This document shows positions 24,889 through 36,820 of a stretch of DNA of 64,000 nt, in pieces. The position numbers were made by a program, and so were the translations under genes. This stretch comes from Sphagnum compactum. Taxonomy: Eukaryota > Bryophyta > Sphagnopsida > Sphagnales. Under the pieces are notes generated by a model, which worked only from the letters and a program-made list of their open reading frames with translations, searched no databases and was not told the DNA's origin. The stretch is taken from NCBI GenBank assembly GCA_965153455.1, contig OZ234504.1, positions 10,168,001-10,232,000 on the forward strand. The letters run 5' to 3'. Every line of letters begins with the position of its first letter. Within the stretch, counting starts at the first letter, position 1.

Positions 24889-27087
24889 TCATTCAAGGCC
24901 AACTTCATCCTCACCAGATGACCTTTGAAGCTCTTCGGCAGCTAGAATTGCATCAGCTCCGGTCAATTCAATTGCACCAACAAGTGCCATGTTCCTTGGT
25001 ACCTCTGGAAATTCCAGAGGCACATCTACTCCAATTAAGTTGTCTACCATGGTAACTTCATCACTATCAGATACTAGGATGCGTTTGGACCTTGGTTCTT
25101 TGTGGAGGACAACCTTCCATCCTGGCATGTTAGGGTCATCTGCATAAAAAACCTGCTGCACCTGGGCTGGAAATACATAAGGTTCATCAACCCGTGCTTT
25201 CAATTGTCGAAAATTTACCAACAAAAACCCATCATCATCACGCTTATATGTGGGATTCCCCCATCTGTCTAATCCATTTCTTACCCAATCACATTTGAAC
25301 AATATTACTGGTTGGGATATAGGGCCATAGTCTAGCAAAATTATGTCCTTAAATATCCCCACATATTGAAGCGCCCCAAGTCTCGTACCCTCTGTTGACT
25401 GCTGCTCTTGATGGAAAACTGATGCAACTCCAGAATCGTATGTGGCACTTGTGTTGTTAATGGTATTTATAGAAACTCTGTAATGATTTCCATATGCCTT
25501 CATTCTTGTGTACCTTGAAGCAAAAGGGGATGGCAAAACTGATAGATGGAGTGCATCTTGGTCTTCAAGCACGCCCCCTTGTGCGATATGGCTCCGAATT
25601 GCTTCACGAACCCAACTTGCCAAGTTTTGCACCTCTTGGAGCTCTGGTGGAAACTCCACATGCCTGCTTCTTGTTCTATGCCCCATCCGCCATTGTGCTT
25701 CAAATTCTGCTCTTAACTGCCTTATCCGAATTGTTTCTTGCTCATACATGCTGTACCCCCAATAGCCAAGCCCCACATTAAGTTTATTAATTTTAGTTAG
25801 TTGTTCAACAAGAAAGTAACTTACCCATGCATCTATGACCTCTTTACAATTTTCCAACAGGGGTTTAAGGGGTTAAGGGTTGTGTACCGAACCCACGGTG
25901 CTAAACATGCCACATTTGTGATCACATATTGATGTGCCACATCTCGTGTTACAGGGTCCAGAGTCAACTTTGTGGCAGCCCCTTCCACAACTTCACCATA
26001 AACCCCCTCCTCTTCATCTGCATCCCAGATTCTATGTCGAACATGGCAGAAATCTTGTAGATATTCGGTGACAAACCCAATTGTCTCGTCCAAAATGTAA
26101 CCTTCTGCCATGGAAGCCTCTGGCCTTGACCTATTACGAACATAACCTTTGAAAACCTTCATGGCCCGTTCTATTGGGTACATCCAGCGAGTATGAACTA
26201 GGCCACAAATGTCTAGTTCTTCTACAATGTGCAATGTTAAATGTGACATCACATCAAAAAATGCTCCCGAGAATTCCCATTCAAGCATGCTAAGAGTGAT
26301 TGCTACATCTTCCCTTAGGGTTGGTAGGTCAATTGGATCCCAAACTTTTGCACATATGTTACAATACACTCAACTAAGGCACATCAAACTTAAACGTACA
26401 TGAGCATCCATTAGGCCCCTTAGAGCTAGAGGCATTAATTGTTGCATTAAAACATGCCAATCATGGCTCTTCATTAACCCAAGTTTCTTATCCATGATAT
26501 GTTTTCCTAATGAGCCGCAATAATCTGTTGGCACTTTCAAAGAGGCTAACCTATTCATGAAAGTTTGGAGCTCTTTTGGTCTAAGGACATAGGGGGCAAC
26601 AGGTTTAAAAATCTTGCCCGGCCTTTGAGGATCCCGTTTCAACCATAGATGTTCTCGGATTCCACACACTTCCATGTCCCGTCGAACCTTGATTGTGTCC
26701 TTCAATCCAAATATGAACTTGATCATACTCTCACAAACATTCTTCTCAATGTGCATCACATCTAACGTGTGCCTGATGAGTAAATGTTGCAGCAACCACC
26801 ATTTCGGTTAAACAATGGTAATATTTACACAATTTGTGCCTGGGAACTACTATACCAAGATGTAAACACCCATATAATGATGCCACCCAATAATTGAAAT
26901 CTCACAAATTGACAAATTTTAACAGGGACCAAAAATATGTTTGCCCACCCCAGGACTCCGCACTTATCTCTGATTCCAGAAATGAACCACTTGATGCCTA
27001 AGTTGTCCCAGTAAACAGTCCCTTTGATATAGCGTCTTTTGAAACCTTTGATGATGAAGAAGATGAAGAACAACTAATCGCACTTGA

Positions 27088-27599
27088 AGACAAGATCTGG
27101 GTGGACTTAGAGGATGAGGCTGATGATCTCCTAGACATGGAGTTAGAGGATGAGAGCCAAAAGACTGAATCTGCTTTGGAAGACATAAAAGTTTATGATG
27201 ATCCCCCAATGCTGCAAAGCACACTTCATGACCAAAGAGTTTTAAGTACTGAACTGGATAATGACCAGATGACACAGCATAGTCCAGTGGATGTAGATAT
27301 GGCTGCCGGACATGCTTCAGAGGACCATGCAACAAAACAAAAATGTGTCCAGTGAGAAAAACCAATCAAGGGAGACTATGGATATGACCGAAGATGATGC
27401 AGGCATTTATGTCATAGCAACAACAGCCAAGACCAGTAAGAACATCTCAGAAGGATCTCATAAAGAGGGTGAGAAAGGTAATGATGAAGTAAAAGGAATT
27501 CTGGAGCTTGAATTGAAGGTGAGACAGATGGAGCGTGAATTGAAAGAGAAAGATGCAAATTTTACACATTTTGCTATCATGATGAGATGCATCTTTTAA
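27088..27599 (+). pseudogene. Acidic coiled-coil protein exon, copy 1 (truncated)
   Basis: The plus-strand frame encodes an acidic stretch (VDLEDEADDLLDMELEDESQ, TELDNDQMTQHSPVDVDMAA) followed by LELELKVRQMERELKEKDA, a likely coiled coil. In-frame coding sequence extends left to about 27010 (SFETFDDEEDEEQ). A stop and frame change occur near 27355, and homology to copy 2 ends at about 27560 where unrelated sequence enters; the copy resumes at 29016-29088. The parent protein is not recognised. Probably captured host sequence. Confidence 0.6.
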
Positions 27600-29087
27600 T
27601 GTTGTTGAAACCAGCTGGATCAGAAATCCATGGTATCATCTAGTGTTGAACAATTGGACACTGACAATTCCAAACAGAACAGTGGTGTTATAATGAGTCT
27701 AGACAAAGGGCTCTCAGAAGAGTCACCATGGATTTCAGTCTGGTCATAATGGCAGTGATAAGGGTCCATAATACAAGCTGTCCTTCACTCAATATGAATG
27801 TTGTTGCACATTCAATGTAGTGGTAGTCAATTCTGCACGTTACCTTGCATCTTCAGACAAAGTCCTACTTGAGTAAACTACGCAGGATGGCATCCTGCCT
27901 GAATTCATACACAATTTTTCTACATCCTTACCCACCTCAACTCCTGGAATAGAGAGGTTTGTCAAGCAATTGAGAAAATAACTTCTATTTGCATATGCAG
28001 CAGTGCATCATGACCACCAGTTGCTTGCATGTAGCAAAGGGCATGTGCAATATGCATAGATATAGCAAAACCAAACTGCAATATCCCAGAATGATTTTGG
28101 AGAGGTATAGTAATGGTGTATACAAGGAACCATATTTCCCAATTTCCAGCAACATAAGGATTAACCTATTATGCTTCACAACACATCAAGGTTCTGAGAT
28201 GATTAGTGTACTGATGGAGTCACAAAGTCTCAGAGGTTGACTCCATCCCTAGGAGGTTGAGAACCCAAGTTTAATTGCTTCATCTTCTTTGTTAACTATC
28301 TAGAGGGCCGGTCACCCATGGACAAGACCAGCAGATGCTCTACAGCTGTGCCACCAGTATGGCCCACACCATTTCAACCTCACCTGGACTCCAGGGCCCT
28401 CAAGGAGCACAATTTTCTTCTATGAACTTCTATGCACAAGTTGTTTGCTTGAAGTTACCATGACCAATTCGTCATTTCTTGAAAAAAGAACAGAATCCTT
28501 GGAGCAAAAAGGAGGAGAAAAATCTGTGAAGAACACGATACATTTTTGGGCTTCTTTGGCAACCCCTAATTTGGGTCTTCCATCATCAATCCTGATAAGA
28601 AAAGGCCTTCTTGAGTCACAAACAATGATACAGTTGGAATGAAATGAATCGTGGAAGAATGGACTGATGAGTGAAAGTGGTACTAATAAGGGAGTTCTCA
28701 TAAGAGTGAGGAATACCAGATTGTGACTCATCAATAAGTCCACACTCCAAAAATACTCAGTGATTCATGAATTCCAGAAAATTACATGAACCAACCAGGT
28801 GTCTAAATCGGTCACTTTATGTTCCAGATATTCACATGAAGATGAATAAGAAGGTAAATACTTCTTTGATAGCCAAGTGCAAAAGTAAACTGAATCTAAA
28901 GGGCAGTGGACTGATTGAAAAGTCCCTAAGCAGAGTAGTTTAATATACAACGAGCAACTGCATTGAAAGGTAACACTGTATTGAAAATGAGGGGGTTGTG
29001 ACATAGATGAGCCAAATGAGGGAGGAAGCACAGGAAAGAAAAAGGGTCTGAAAGCTTGAATCGGAAAACAAAAAGTGTGAAACCAAT

Positions 29088-29750
29088 GATCACCTGGGTG
29101 GACTTAGAGGATGAGGCTGATGATCTCCTATACATGGAGTTAGAGGATGAGAGCCAAAAGACTGAATCTGCTTTGGAAGACACAAAAGTCTGTGATGATC
29201 CCCCAATGCTGCAAAGCACACTTCATGACCAAAGAGTTTTAAGTACTGAACTGGATAATGACCAGATGACACAGCATAGTCCAGTGGATGTAGATATGGC
29301 TGCCGGACATGCTTCAGAGGACCATGCAACAAAACAAAAATGTGTCCAATGAGAAAAACCAATCAAGGCAGACTATGGATACGACTGAAGATGATGCAGG
29401 CATTTATGTCACAGCAACACCAGCCAAGACCAGTAAGAACATCTCAGAAGGATCTCATAAAGAGGGTGAGAAAGGTAATGATGAAGTAAACAGAATTCTG
29501 GAGCTTGAATTGAGGGTGAGACAGATGGAGCGTGAACTAAAAGAGAAAGATGCAAAGCTACGACAAGAAGCTGTAGTTGAGCAAGAGAGAATTGAGATGC
29601 TTGAAAAGAGGGTTCTTGGAAAGTTCAAGGCCATTGATGCTGGAACGAGAGCAGCGAAGACAAAATCTGAAGGAGGAAGCACATGAAAGAAAATGGGTCT
29701 AAAAGTTGTGAATCGGTTGACAAAAAATGTGAAACCAATGGTCACCCTTG
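29088..29750 (+). pseudogene. Acidic coiled-coil protein exon, copy 2
   Basis: Nearly identical to copy 1 over 470 bp, then continues through RQEAVVEQERIEMLEKRVLG and FKAIDAGTRAAKTKSEGGST, a heptad-like coiled coil, to 29686. It shares the stop near 29350 that splits copy 1. The 29670-29750 end matches 29016-29088, proving a tandem duplication of about 660 bp. Function unknown. Confidence 0.6.
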
Positions 29751-31674
29751 GATCAGCAAACATGTCAAAACTCAACAAGCCTAAACATGTAACACAATTG
29801 AGGTGGGTGGGCTGAATAATTCATGCTCACCTCCCAATATGGCAGACCCCAGAATGCACATAAACGCTTCATCCCATTGCTTCTCGATGGACACCCTTTT
29901 GCCCCCAACACATTTCCTGCAGCCACCCACTTTTCATTGGCGTGGGCTTGTCTTTTTGCCTCAGCAGCTGTTATTAGATCTGGCCTTCCCCTTAACTCCT
30001 CATGACCATTAAAATGTTGGGCAATGGGATGAATTCTGTATGGGTGATTTCGATTCAGCCACCTCCGATTTCCTTCAAACACTACCTTTCCCAACTCCTT
30101 TGACCATCGACTAGTTGTCCCTGATCCACATGGAGGGCATGCTTTGTAACCCTAATGTTGGCATCCAGAAACTAAGCCATACCCGGGAAAATCATGAATC
30201 GTCCACATCAATATGGCCCTCATTAAAAATTGCCTTCTACCTATAGGTTGTAGTATGTCAAGCCTTCTAACCCCCTCCCATAATTCTTGGAGTTCTTCAA
30301 TTAGAGGACTTATTAGGACATCAAAGTTTGCACTCTTAACACTCTCAGGCCCTGGAATTATGATAGATAAGAGCATGAAGAACTTCTTTGTGACTAGCCA
30401 TGGTGGGAGGTTATAGATTAGGAGTAATACTGGCCAAGTGGACCAAGCATTGTTTTTGTCCCCAAAAGGGTTCACCCCATCGGTGGCCAAACCTAGTCTT
30501 ACATTTCTAGGTTCAATTGCAAAATCAGGCCATGTATTATCAATGTGTTGCCATGCTTTGCTGTCAGGCACATGGCGAACTTTCCCATCTGTGCTCTTGT
30601 TTCTAGCATGCCATGTCATCATCTCTGATGTCTGTCGAGCTCAGTACATACGTAGCAACCGAGGAATTAAGGGGAAGTGCCGCAGAACTTTTTGTGGAAC
30701 AAGAAACGTGCCAAATTTCTTGTACCGAGTAGCCCCGCACTTTGGACAAGCCTCCAATGTAGAATACTGCTTCTGAAATAAAATGCAGCCATTCACACAT
30801 GCATGGATGTGCTTGTAGTCTAGGCCTACTTTCCTAGTAAGGCTCTTAGCTGCATACATGCTAGGTGGCAGAAGGTTATCCTTTGGCAGTAGGTGCTTAT
30901 GAAGGAGTGCTAATAACTCATCCATGAACTTGTTGGATACGCCATGCACTGTGCAAACATTCATCAACAGTAATGTTGATGCTAGCTTCGTGCACCTTGC
31001 ACCATTGTACAAAAGGCTGACATGTTTCCCGTAGACAATTGGCCTCAGTTGAGATGTCATCATCACTTGCTACTGATGGGGGCCCTGTTTCACCTAGTCC
31101 CATGTCATTGTCCACACCCCCCTAACCCCTATCAGGGTTATTTTGGTCGGGCATGCTTTCAGGCAATGCTGCTAACTCTTCCATGATCTTGATGGCATTC
31201 TGCACCATGCCTGTTACCTCCATTCCCTCTACATTATGGTCTAGAAGACAAGTTTGCAACCCTCTCACCCTCATGTTTTTCCTCTGGCATTTGGAATAGG
31301 TCATCCAAAAGTTGGTTCACATTCACAGCCTCATCCACTACCTGCACCTCCACCTCTGTTCCCATTGGGTTTACTGCTGCCCTGCTTGCTTCAACCCACT
31401 CTTCATCAGAGTGGTCAGTTGGGCCTGGGCCTTTCCACACTCTAAATAGTGGATGCCTCCCATTTAGGATTAGGTGGTTTCTAACTGTCCTAAGTAAAAC
31501 CATTCTGCCCGTTCCTTCACATTTGGCGCATGGACACCGCATCTTGTCCACCCCATGTTGTGTGGCCCATGTGAGCTCCCGCTTCCACAACTTGTCATCC
31601 CTTGCTTTTTGCCTTCTTGGGTCATCCAAAGGCATTGACATTATGTCTTCCCTCAAATAATGATGGAATGACAA

Positions 31675-32344
31675 GAAATCTTGACCAGAACTCCTTCACA
31701 GTAAGTGGCAAAATTGGACAACATCACACTGTTATGAAACCAGGAAATGATAACTTGCACTCAGATATCCAATCAGGTAAATCCTAATTGCAAGCTTTCA
31801 GATAAAATCTTCAAACTGCTAGAGTCTTGACAATGAAATGTATGAATGTGGTTCCATGGACAATCTCCACCAAATCGTGCAACGTAACAAAACAAATGTT
31901 GTGTCTTTTCCAGCCTGTGAGTACCATAATCATCATCATCCTCTTCACTGTGAATGGCAGTGGGTACAATTAAATAGATGATAATATGCTCACACCTCGT
32001 GCAAAATTTCGGAAAAGCAGATCAGAGATACATACTCAAGTGATCAAGAGTTGAAGGAGGCATGACCCCTGAAATGCAACCACAGCCACCAATCACCAAA
32101 TAGAACATTGAAAACACATCCATTAGCTCCCTCTGTCACAAAGTGGAGATCAATTCCAAACAAAAATCTTTCCTTCCATTGACCTCAATTCATCACAAAA
32201 GTCTTATACAACTGTGCATCTCATACCTTTATCTCCATTTTCAACATGTGGCTGTCACCTACATTCCAAGGACAGGTATTGCATGTGAAATGGCTTTCAA
32301 AAGGGGTTCCTCATGTTGTGCTAGTTGATGCGTTGGTCTTGCAG
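31675..32344. other. Non-coding centre of the CACTA between divergent units
   Basis: Lies upstream of the transposase gene (minus) and of plus-strand cargo, so it may hold the transposase promoter. No gene or clear promoter motif was recognised. Confidence 0.45.
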
Positions 32345-33465
32345 ATCCTACATCTCTCAGAGGTCATCTGATCTATGATGATACATCCGAGGGAGCTGAG
32401 GAATTAGATAGATCCAACAATGTGTCCGATGGAAAATTTGATATGGCAGAAGATGAGAGAGTTGCTGAAGCAGTCATGGGAGAAGTCAATCTCCGTAAGC
32501 AGGAAGAGGACATAGCTGGTGAATCGGCTGCTGCTGCTGCCCACATGTCCCCCCTTTTTGAAACTAGACCTGCTCCAACTCTACAGCATAAGCCTGCATT
32601 TCCTGCAGAAGAGCCAAAGTTGGAAGAGATTGAAGGACAAGGGTTACATCTGAACTGTCTTGATGAACTTTGTACATCTCTTGAAGCTGAAAATTGTGAT
32701 ACAGTTATGTCAGTGGGAACACTGGACATCTCTGAGGGGCTCCTCCCTGAGAGGAATCTGGAGATGCCAGGGGATGACAGATCTAAAACTGAGGTAAATT
32801 AGAAGGAGCAGAGACCTTGTGAGGAACAAACTATGGTCTTTGCAACTGACACCAATCACCCAGTTGCTTCAAAGCAGATGCTAGACAATGCAGGGGATTA
32901 CCCAGTGGAAACTTATGAGAAACAAGAAGATGAGAGCTCTGGAGACACATCTGCTGAGGTGTCCCTGAATTTCAATCCAAGTCATGCTCCAACTATGCAG
33001 GAGAATTTTGTGGTCCCTACAAAGGAGCTGGTGACAGTTGATGGTGTGGGTGAATATGTGCATCTTAATGTTCCAATTCTTCCTTTCTCTGTTGCCTCAG
33101 ATAACGAGGTAGAGTAGTTGGATTATGAGAACTATCCAGTATCTCGAAATGGAACCTGTAATGCTACAGAACAGCTGGAAGAACTAGCTAAGACAGAAGG
33201 ATCACAAGGGGTCAATGATTTGGATGAAGAAAAAACCAGCTTACCTACTGGCGAAGGTACCCACTTGAACTCTTGTATGAAGACATTACATGCTCCAAGC
33301 ATGCAAGAGAGTTGTGCATATCAGGTAATGAAGACAGCTTCAAAGAAAGATTCAGGTGAATCAATGGATTTGCAGTCCAGCCACACTCTATTGGGTACCT
33401 CACCTGCTGCAACTGGAGACAATGAAGCGGAGACAACAAGTGGGGAACTGATATTTCCAAACTAG
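32345..33465 (+). pseudogene. Long acidic, repeat-containing exon of unknown protein
   Basis: After an acceptor-like TTGCAG (32339-32344), one frame stays open for about 370 codons apart from two TAG codons (32800-32802 and 33115-33117). It is rich in Glu, Asp, Ser and Thr. A loose repeat is visible: (A/S)HAPTMQE/ APTLQH/ LHAPSMQES followed by E-rich spacers and (V/L)HLN, about every 100-130 residues. No known domain was recognised. Style resembles the exons at 27.1, 29.1 and 43.4-43.8 kb, so all may come from one parent gene. It sits between the transposase and the DNA-PKcs-like fragment. Confidence 0.55.
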
Positions 33466-33741
33466 ATGTAAAGAACACACTAGGGTGAAATCAGATACAG
33501 TTTAGGGTTCATGAATGACCTTGTCTATGAATGAGGCTGAGTAGCATCAGTAGTTCTGCTCAAATGGTGCCGAGGGGTACAACATTCCACACCCGTAATA
33601 AAACTTCACATCAAGTAACCAACGAAGGCATACAAAGTTAGAAATCTTGTGCAAGCAATCTTCTACATATTCTTTTGTCCCCATACAAACAAATGCCTAA
33701 CACCTACTTGTTATATGTTGGTGATTGATATGATGTTTTAG
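33466..33741. other. Spacer before the DNA-PKcs-like fragment
   Basis: No coding or repeat signal seen; ends with a pyrimidine-poor but usable acceptor GTTTTAG at 33735-33741. Confidence 0.4.
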
Positions 33742-34702
33742 GTCTAGATAGCACGAGGGGCAGGACAAGCAACTTGGGTGCCAAGACAAGGTGGCCTTGG
33801 GCATCACAAAGGGAGGCAGCGGAGGAGTCGGTGAGCAGCAACAGAGGAGGAGGAGGCTCATACGACTCCGACAACCTCTCTCTGTTTGTGAGCGATCTCT
33901 CCGACATTTGCAAGGAATTGGTAGGGTCTTCAGAAGAACATACGTCTTTCGCTGTTGCAATTCTGTTCGATGAAGAGATTGGCGTTTTCAGTATTCTGGA
34001 ATGCATCATGCGAATCCGCGACAAGAGTGTTGCAAAAGCCCGTGAAGACTGTTTGAAATTTGTTGAAGCTTTTGTCAAGCAAATTGGAGGACGTGCTCTT
34101 CCCCATGCAACATTTCTGAAGGTGAGTGAGTGAATGAAATGCGTTTCTTCTTCTTCTTTTGCTCTTTTTTGTTTTTGTGTTTTAGGGTGTAGGGTTCTGA
34201 AGACGAAGAATTCTTGGTGCTTTTGTTTATTAACAGTGTGGCTGATGGGTGGGTGGGTGGCTGTCTGTCTCTGTCTAATATGCCTTCATGCTCGCCAGGA
34301 ACATTGTCTAAGAATTTTCCGGAGAGATGATGTCAAAGGTGTCCAAGCAGCAGCATTGAAGCCCCTTACTGTGCTGCTGGAATGGAGCATTTCGCACTCG
34401 AAGCAGCCTCTCAACTTCTCGGTGGATTGGGGACTTACCAATGTGCTGATTGTTGAGTTTCGGCAAGAAAAATCACATGGAACATGTGCTTGAAAACAGT
34501 TCTCACCCTTTTTTCCTGTTTTCAAGATCTATGTACACATGATGTTGATGATGTAGGTTCCCATCAGTCCTCTTGCTATGGTGAATCAATCAATGAATTC
34601 CTTAAAATCAGATCTACTCTTGTATTCCTTGTGGTGAGTTTTTCTCATCATCATCAAAGGTAACGTCTGTTGCTTTTTCAGCCTCTTCATTGCAGTAACT
34701 TC

Positions 34703-34770
34703 ATCAGTATCTTCTTCTTCTTCTTCTTCTTCCTCCTCCTCCTTCTCCTCATTTTCCTCCTCTTTTATGT
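34703..34770. repeat. TTC/TCC microsatellite
   Basis: Runs of CTT then CCT triplets, inside an intron-like part of the DNA-PKcs-like fragment; the minus strand therefore shows an artefactual poly-Glu frame. Confidence 0.9.
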
Positions 34771-35097
34771 CTTCCTCTTTGTGTAAAGTGATTGTGCTCC
34801 ATTTTGGAAGAAGAAGGTGGAGAACATAAGACAACACCCTGATGATTCCTTTATAATTTGCCATTGTTATGATGAGCTGAGCCCAATTTCAATACCTGGA
34901 AGAAAGTGGGTGGTTTTTTCTTAAACCCTTTTGTGTGCATGTGGTGGTGGGGGGGGATCTTGTAGTGAGATCGCACATTATTGTGCTGCTTAGGTACTTG
35001 GTTGAGAGTTTCAAGACTGCATTCAGTGAGGACCAGGTGAACCAACTCTTGCAGCTTTATCTGAACACACTGGAAGCACAGTTACAACAACCCTCGC

Positions 35098-35196
35098 ACA
35101 CGCTCCTGGCAGGAGCAATGAAGTGTCTTGACTCGCTGCTCACTTGGTTTGTGAGCAGCGAGTCAAGACACTTCATTGCTCCTGCCAGGAGCGTGT
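35098..35196. repeat. Perfect inverted repeat, 46-bp arms, 7-bp loop
   Basis: Arms 35098-35143 and 35151-35196 are exact complements around the loop TTGGTTT. The same TTGGTTT follows the right arm (35196-35202). Deleting 35144-35195 rejoins the DNA-PKcs-like frame as LTWFDDELPAG, so the right arm is a later inverted copy of exon sequence, as produced by snap-back replication at a short repeat. Confidence 0.95.
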
Positions 35197-35561
35197 TGGT
35201 TTGATGATGAACTTCCTGCAGGAGGTAACAATATGTGCAATTGGCAATTGGTGGTTTTATTTTCTTTTGGGGGGACATGGGGGGACATGTTCACAATTTT
35301 CCCTTGTGCATAGGGTGTTGGGGTTGTCCTGTTGGGAAGCTGTCTCTTCATTTGGACCATGCACAGATAGATGGATATTTGAGAAGAAATGGTGGGCTTC
35401 AACAACTTGCAGGTTCTATAGTGAATTCACGGAGGTGTTTTAAATATATTGAGCAAATATTATGGCCTCGTGAAGACCTAAAAAGATACGAGGTGTTGAG
35501 AGGTATATCCTTGCACACTATTCGAATTTCCCACTACACGATTTCCCTTTTGGAGTTGCAT

Positions 35562-36820
35562 GTAAGAGAAGTTGTAGAGATTTTTCTCATCTTTTAAGTA
35601 ACTGCAAATTTGAACTCTCAAGCTGTGTGGATTTTAAGTTATGTAGCTCTTCTCCTTAGATTGTTTGGTCTTCTTCTGTTTCAGGTTTTGTTGAGCTTTG
35701 CTTTCTTCTTAGGTTTTTGGTTTTCCCCTTCTCTTTTAGGTTTTGTTCAGCCATGCAGCACGATGGCTGAGTTAGTCCATTACTGCCAAACGTTTCTTCT
35801 GATAGAATGTTAGTACACTGGCTAACGTTTGACCTTAACCTCCACCTATTACTAGGAGCTGATGAAGGCAATGGGGATGTTCTGGTAGGTGTTCAATTCC
35901 ATACATGTTGCTATTGAAGGTACTTGAACATGCATATGAACAGCCATTGTTGTTCAAACTGCTCCTCAGTTTTGGTTTTGGTCTTGTTTTTCTCATTTCT
36001 TAGGCTTGGTGTTCTTCGTTCATGCCGCTATTGGTTGCTGTCATGTTATCAAATTTGAAAATTTGAAATGTCGACAGCTAAATTTCAGTGGATTTTCTTC
36101 ATTTGCCATCTTTAGAATTAAGCACGAAATTTAGTACTGAATTGGTAGCACTCTTGGTTTGAGGCAACAATCAGCCATTCTAATTGACTACTGTTTATGA
36201 AAATTGGAGAGCTTTTGACTTAGTTAAATGCATTGCAATACTTTGAGAGCCCCTTCAAATACTATGAATCCATGCTGAACAATCTAATCAACCTTTTTTT
36301 TGCCACCCTGGTCCTGAAATGCAGTTGCAAAGAAGGAAGGGTATTCATGAAGCTGAGCAGGTTTGGCTCAGGCTACTTTTTTTGGCTGCACACGCTCCCT
36401 ACCTGTTCTAAACCTTCCTTCAACAAGGTACAAGCAATATTTGTTTTAACAAAGAGAAATAGGCATGCTTTCAGCTGAAAGTTGAAAGTTTATTATACCT
36501 TGATATTGGGTGATAGCTGGGAAAAGTAGAGGTTTGTGTTTCTGCAAAGTTTATTTTCCTTGACAATTGTTGGTTGTTGCTTTGAGGTAATGTCCCTTGC
36601 TTTATAGAATTGTTGTAGAGTAGTTTGGCAAGGCTTGAGAAGGGCCTGAGGTCTGACCCAGCTGCCAGACTAGTGTGTGGCTATGTTTTCTGTTTTGCTG
36701 GTCCCATGAAGCCTGCAGTAAACCTAATACTCCTACTGTGTTCCATCCACTATTTGAAGTTGATGTTGCACCTAAGTGCTTGTTCTGTAGTATTTAATAG
36801 ATATTTCTGGTGGATTGCAG
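35562..36820. other. Unassigned DNA between DNA-PKcs-like and GH3 fragments
   Basis: A short exon-like piece lies at about 35856-35886 between TTACTAG and GTAGGT, but its identity is unclear. T-rich runs near 35640-35750. Nothing else recognised. Confidence 0.4.

Larger units (their letters stand above)
26797..29830. other. Intron or insertion inside the transposase gene, holding a split tandem duplication
   Basis: Bounded on the transposase 5' side by a good donor (29825-29830); no clean acceptor was seen at 26796. It contains two copies of a plus-strand acidic exon. Positions 27561-29015 interrupt copy 1 and show no recognisable gene. Confidence 0.6.
24889..31674 (-). pseudogene. CACTA TNP2-type transposase gene, decayed
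   Basis: Pieces in order on the minus strand: transposase-associated domain with CPCAKCEGTGR (31674-31234); TNP2 domain start YNGARCTKLASTLLLMNVC and the CPKCGATRYKK cysteine motif (31066-30641); WHARNKS to GYGLVSGC (30622-30152); CPPCG to LPYWE (30151-29831), ending at donor GTGAGC. After a roughly 3-kb interruption, RHTLDVMHIEKNVCESMIKF resumes at about 26795, then a DUF4218-like region (SHLTLHIVEEL, RWMYPIERAMK) and a DUF4216-like region (VILFKCDWV, QVFYADDPNMPGWKVVLHKEPR) to the stop at 24889. Lesions: frameshift near 31050, TGA at 30641, TAG at 30152, TGA at 26370, frameshift near 25860. The protein would cut and join CACTA ends. Transposition of this copy would need transposase from elsewhere. 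Confidence 0.92.
33742..35561 (+). pseudogene. PRKDC: DNA-PKcs-like (PRKDC) N-terminal gene fragment
   Basis: At least four exons resemble the first 300 or so residues of DNA-PKcs, the giant kinase of non-homologous end joining. Exon to 34121 encodes AILFDEEIGVFSILECIM and EDCLKFVEAFVKQIGGRALP, ending at donor GTGAGT. The next (from 34299) joins in phase with EHCLRIFRRDDVKGVQAAAL, KPLTVLLEW. Another (34994-35224) encodes HTLLAGAMKCLDSLLTWF, equivalent to the VLAG..KGLSSLL segment of the animal protein. The last (to 35561, donor GTAAGA) has QILWPREDLKRYEVLRGISL, matching the DLKRY region. The kinase domain is absent. Lesions: a 52-bp snap-back insertion at 35144-35195 and one extra T in the run 35438-35441. 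The family call rests on my by-eye comparison with the animal protein. It is CACTA cargo, not a working gene. Confidence 0.72.

Noticed and set aside
34586-34864. Minus-strand poly-Glu protein
   Set aside because: Antisense reading of a TTC/TCC microsatellite within an intron-like region.
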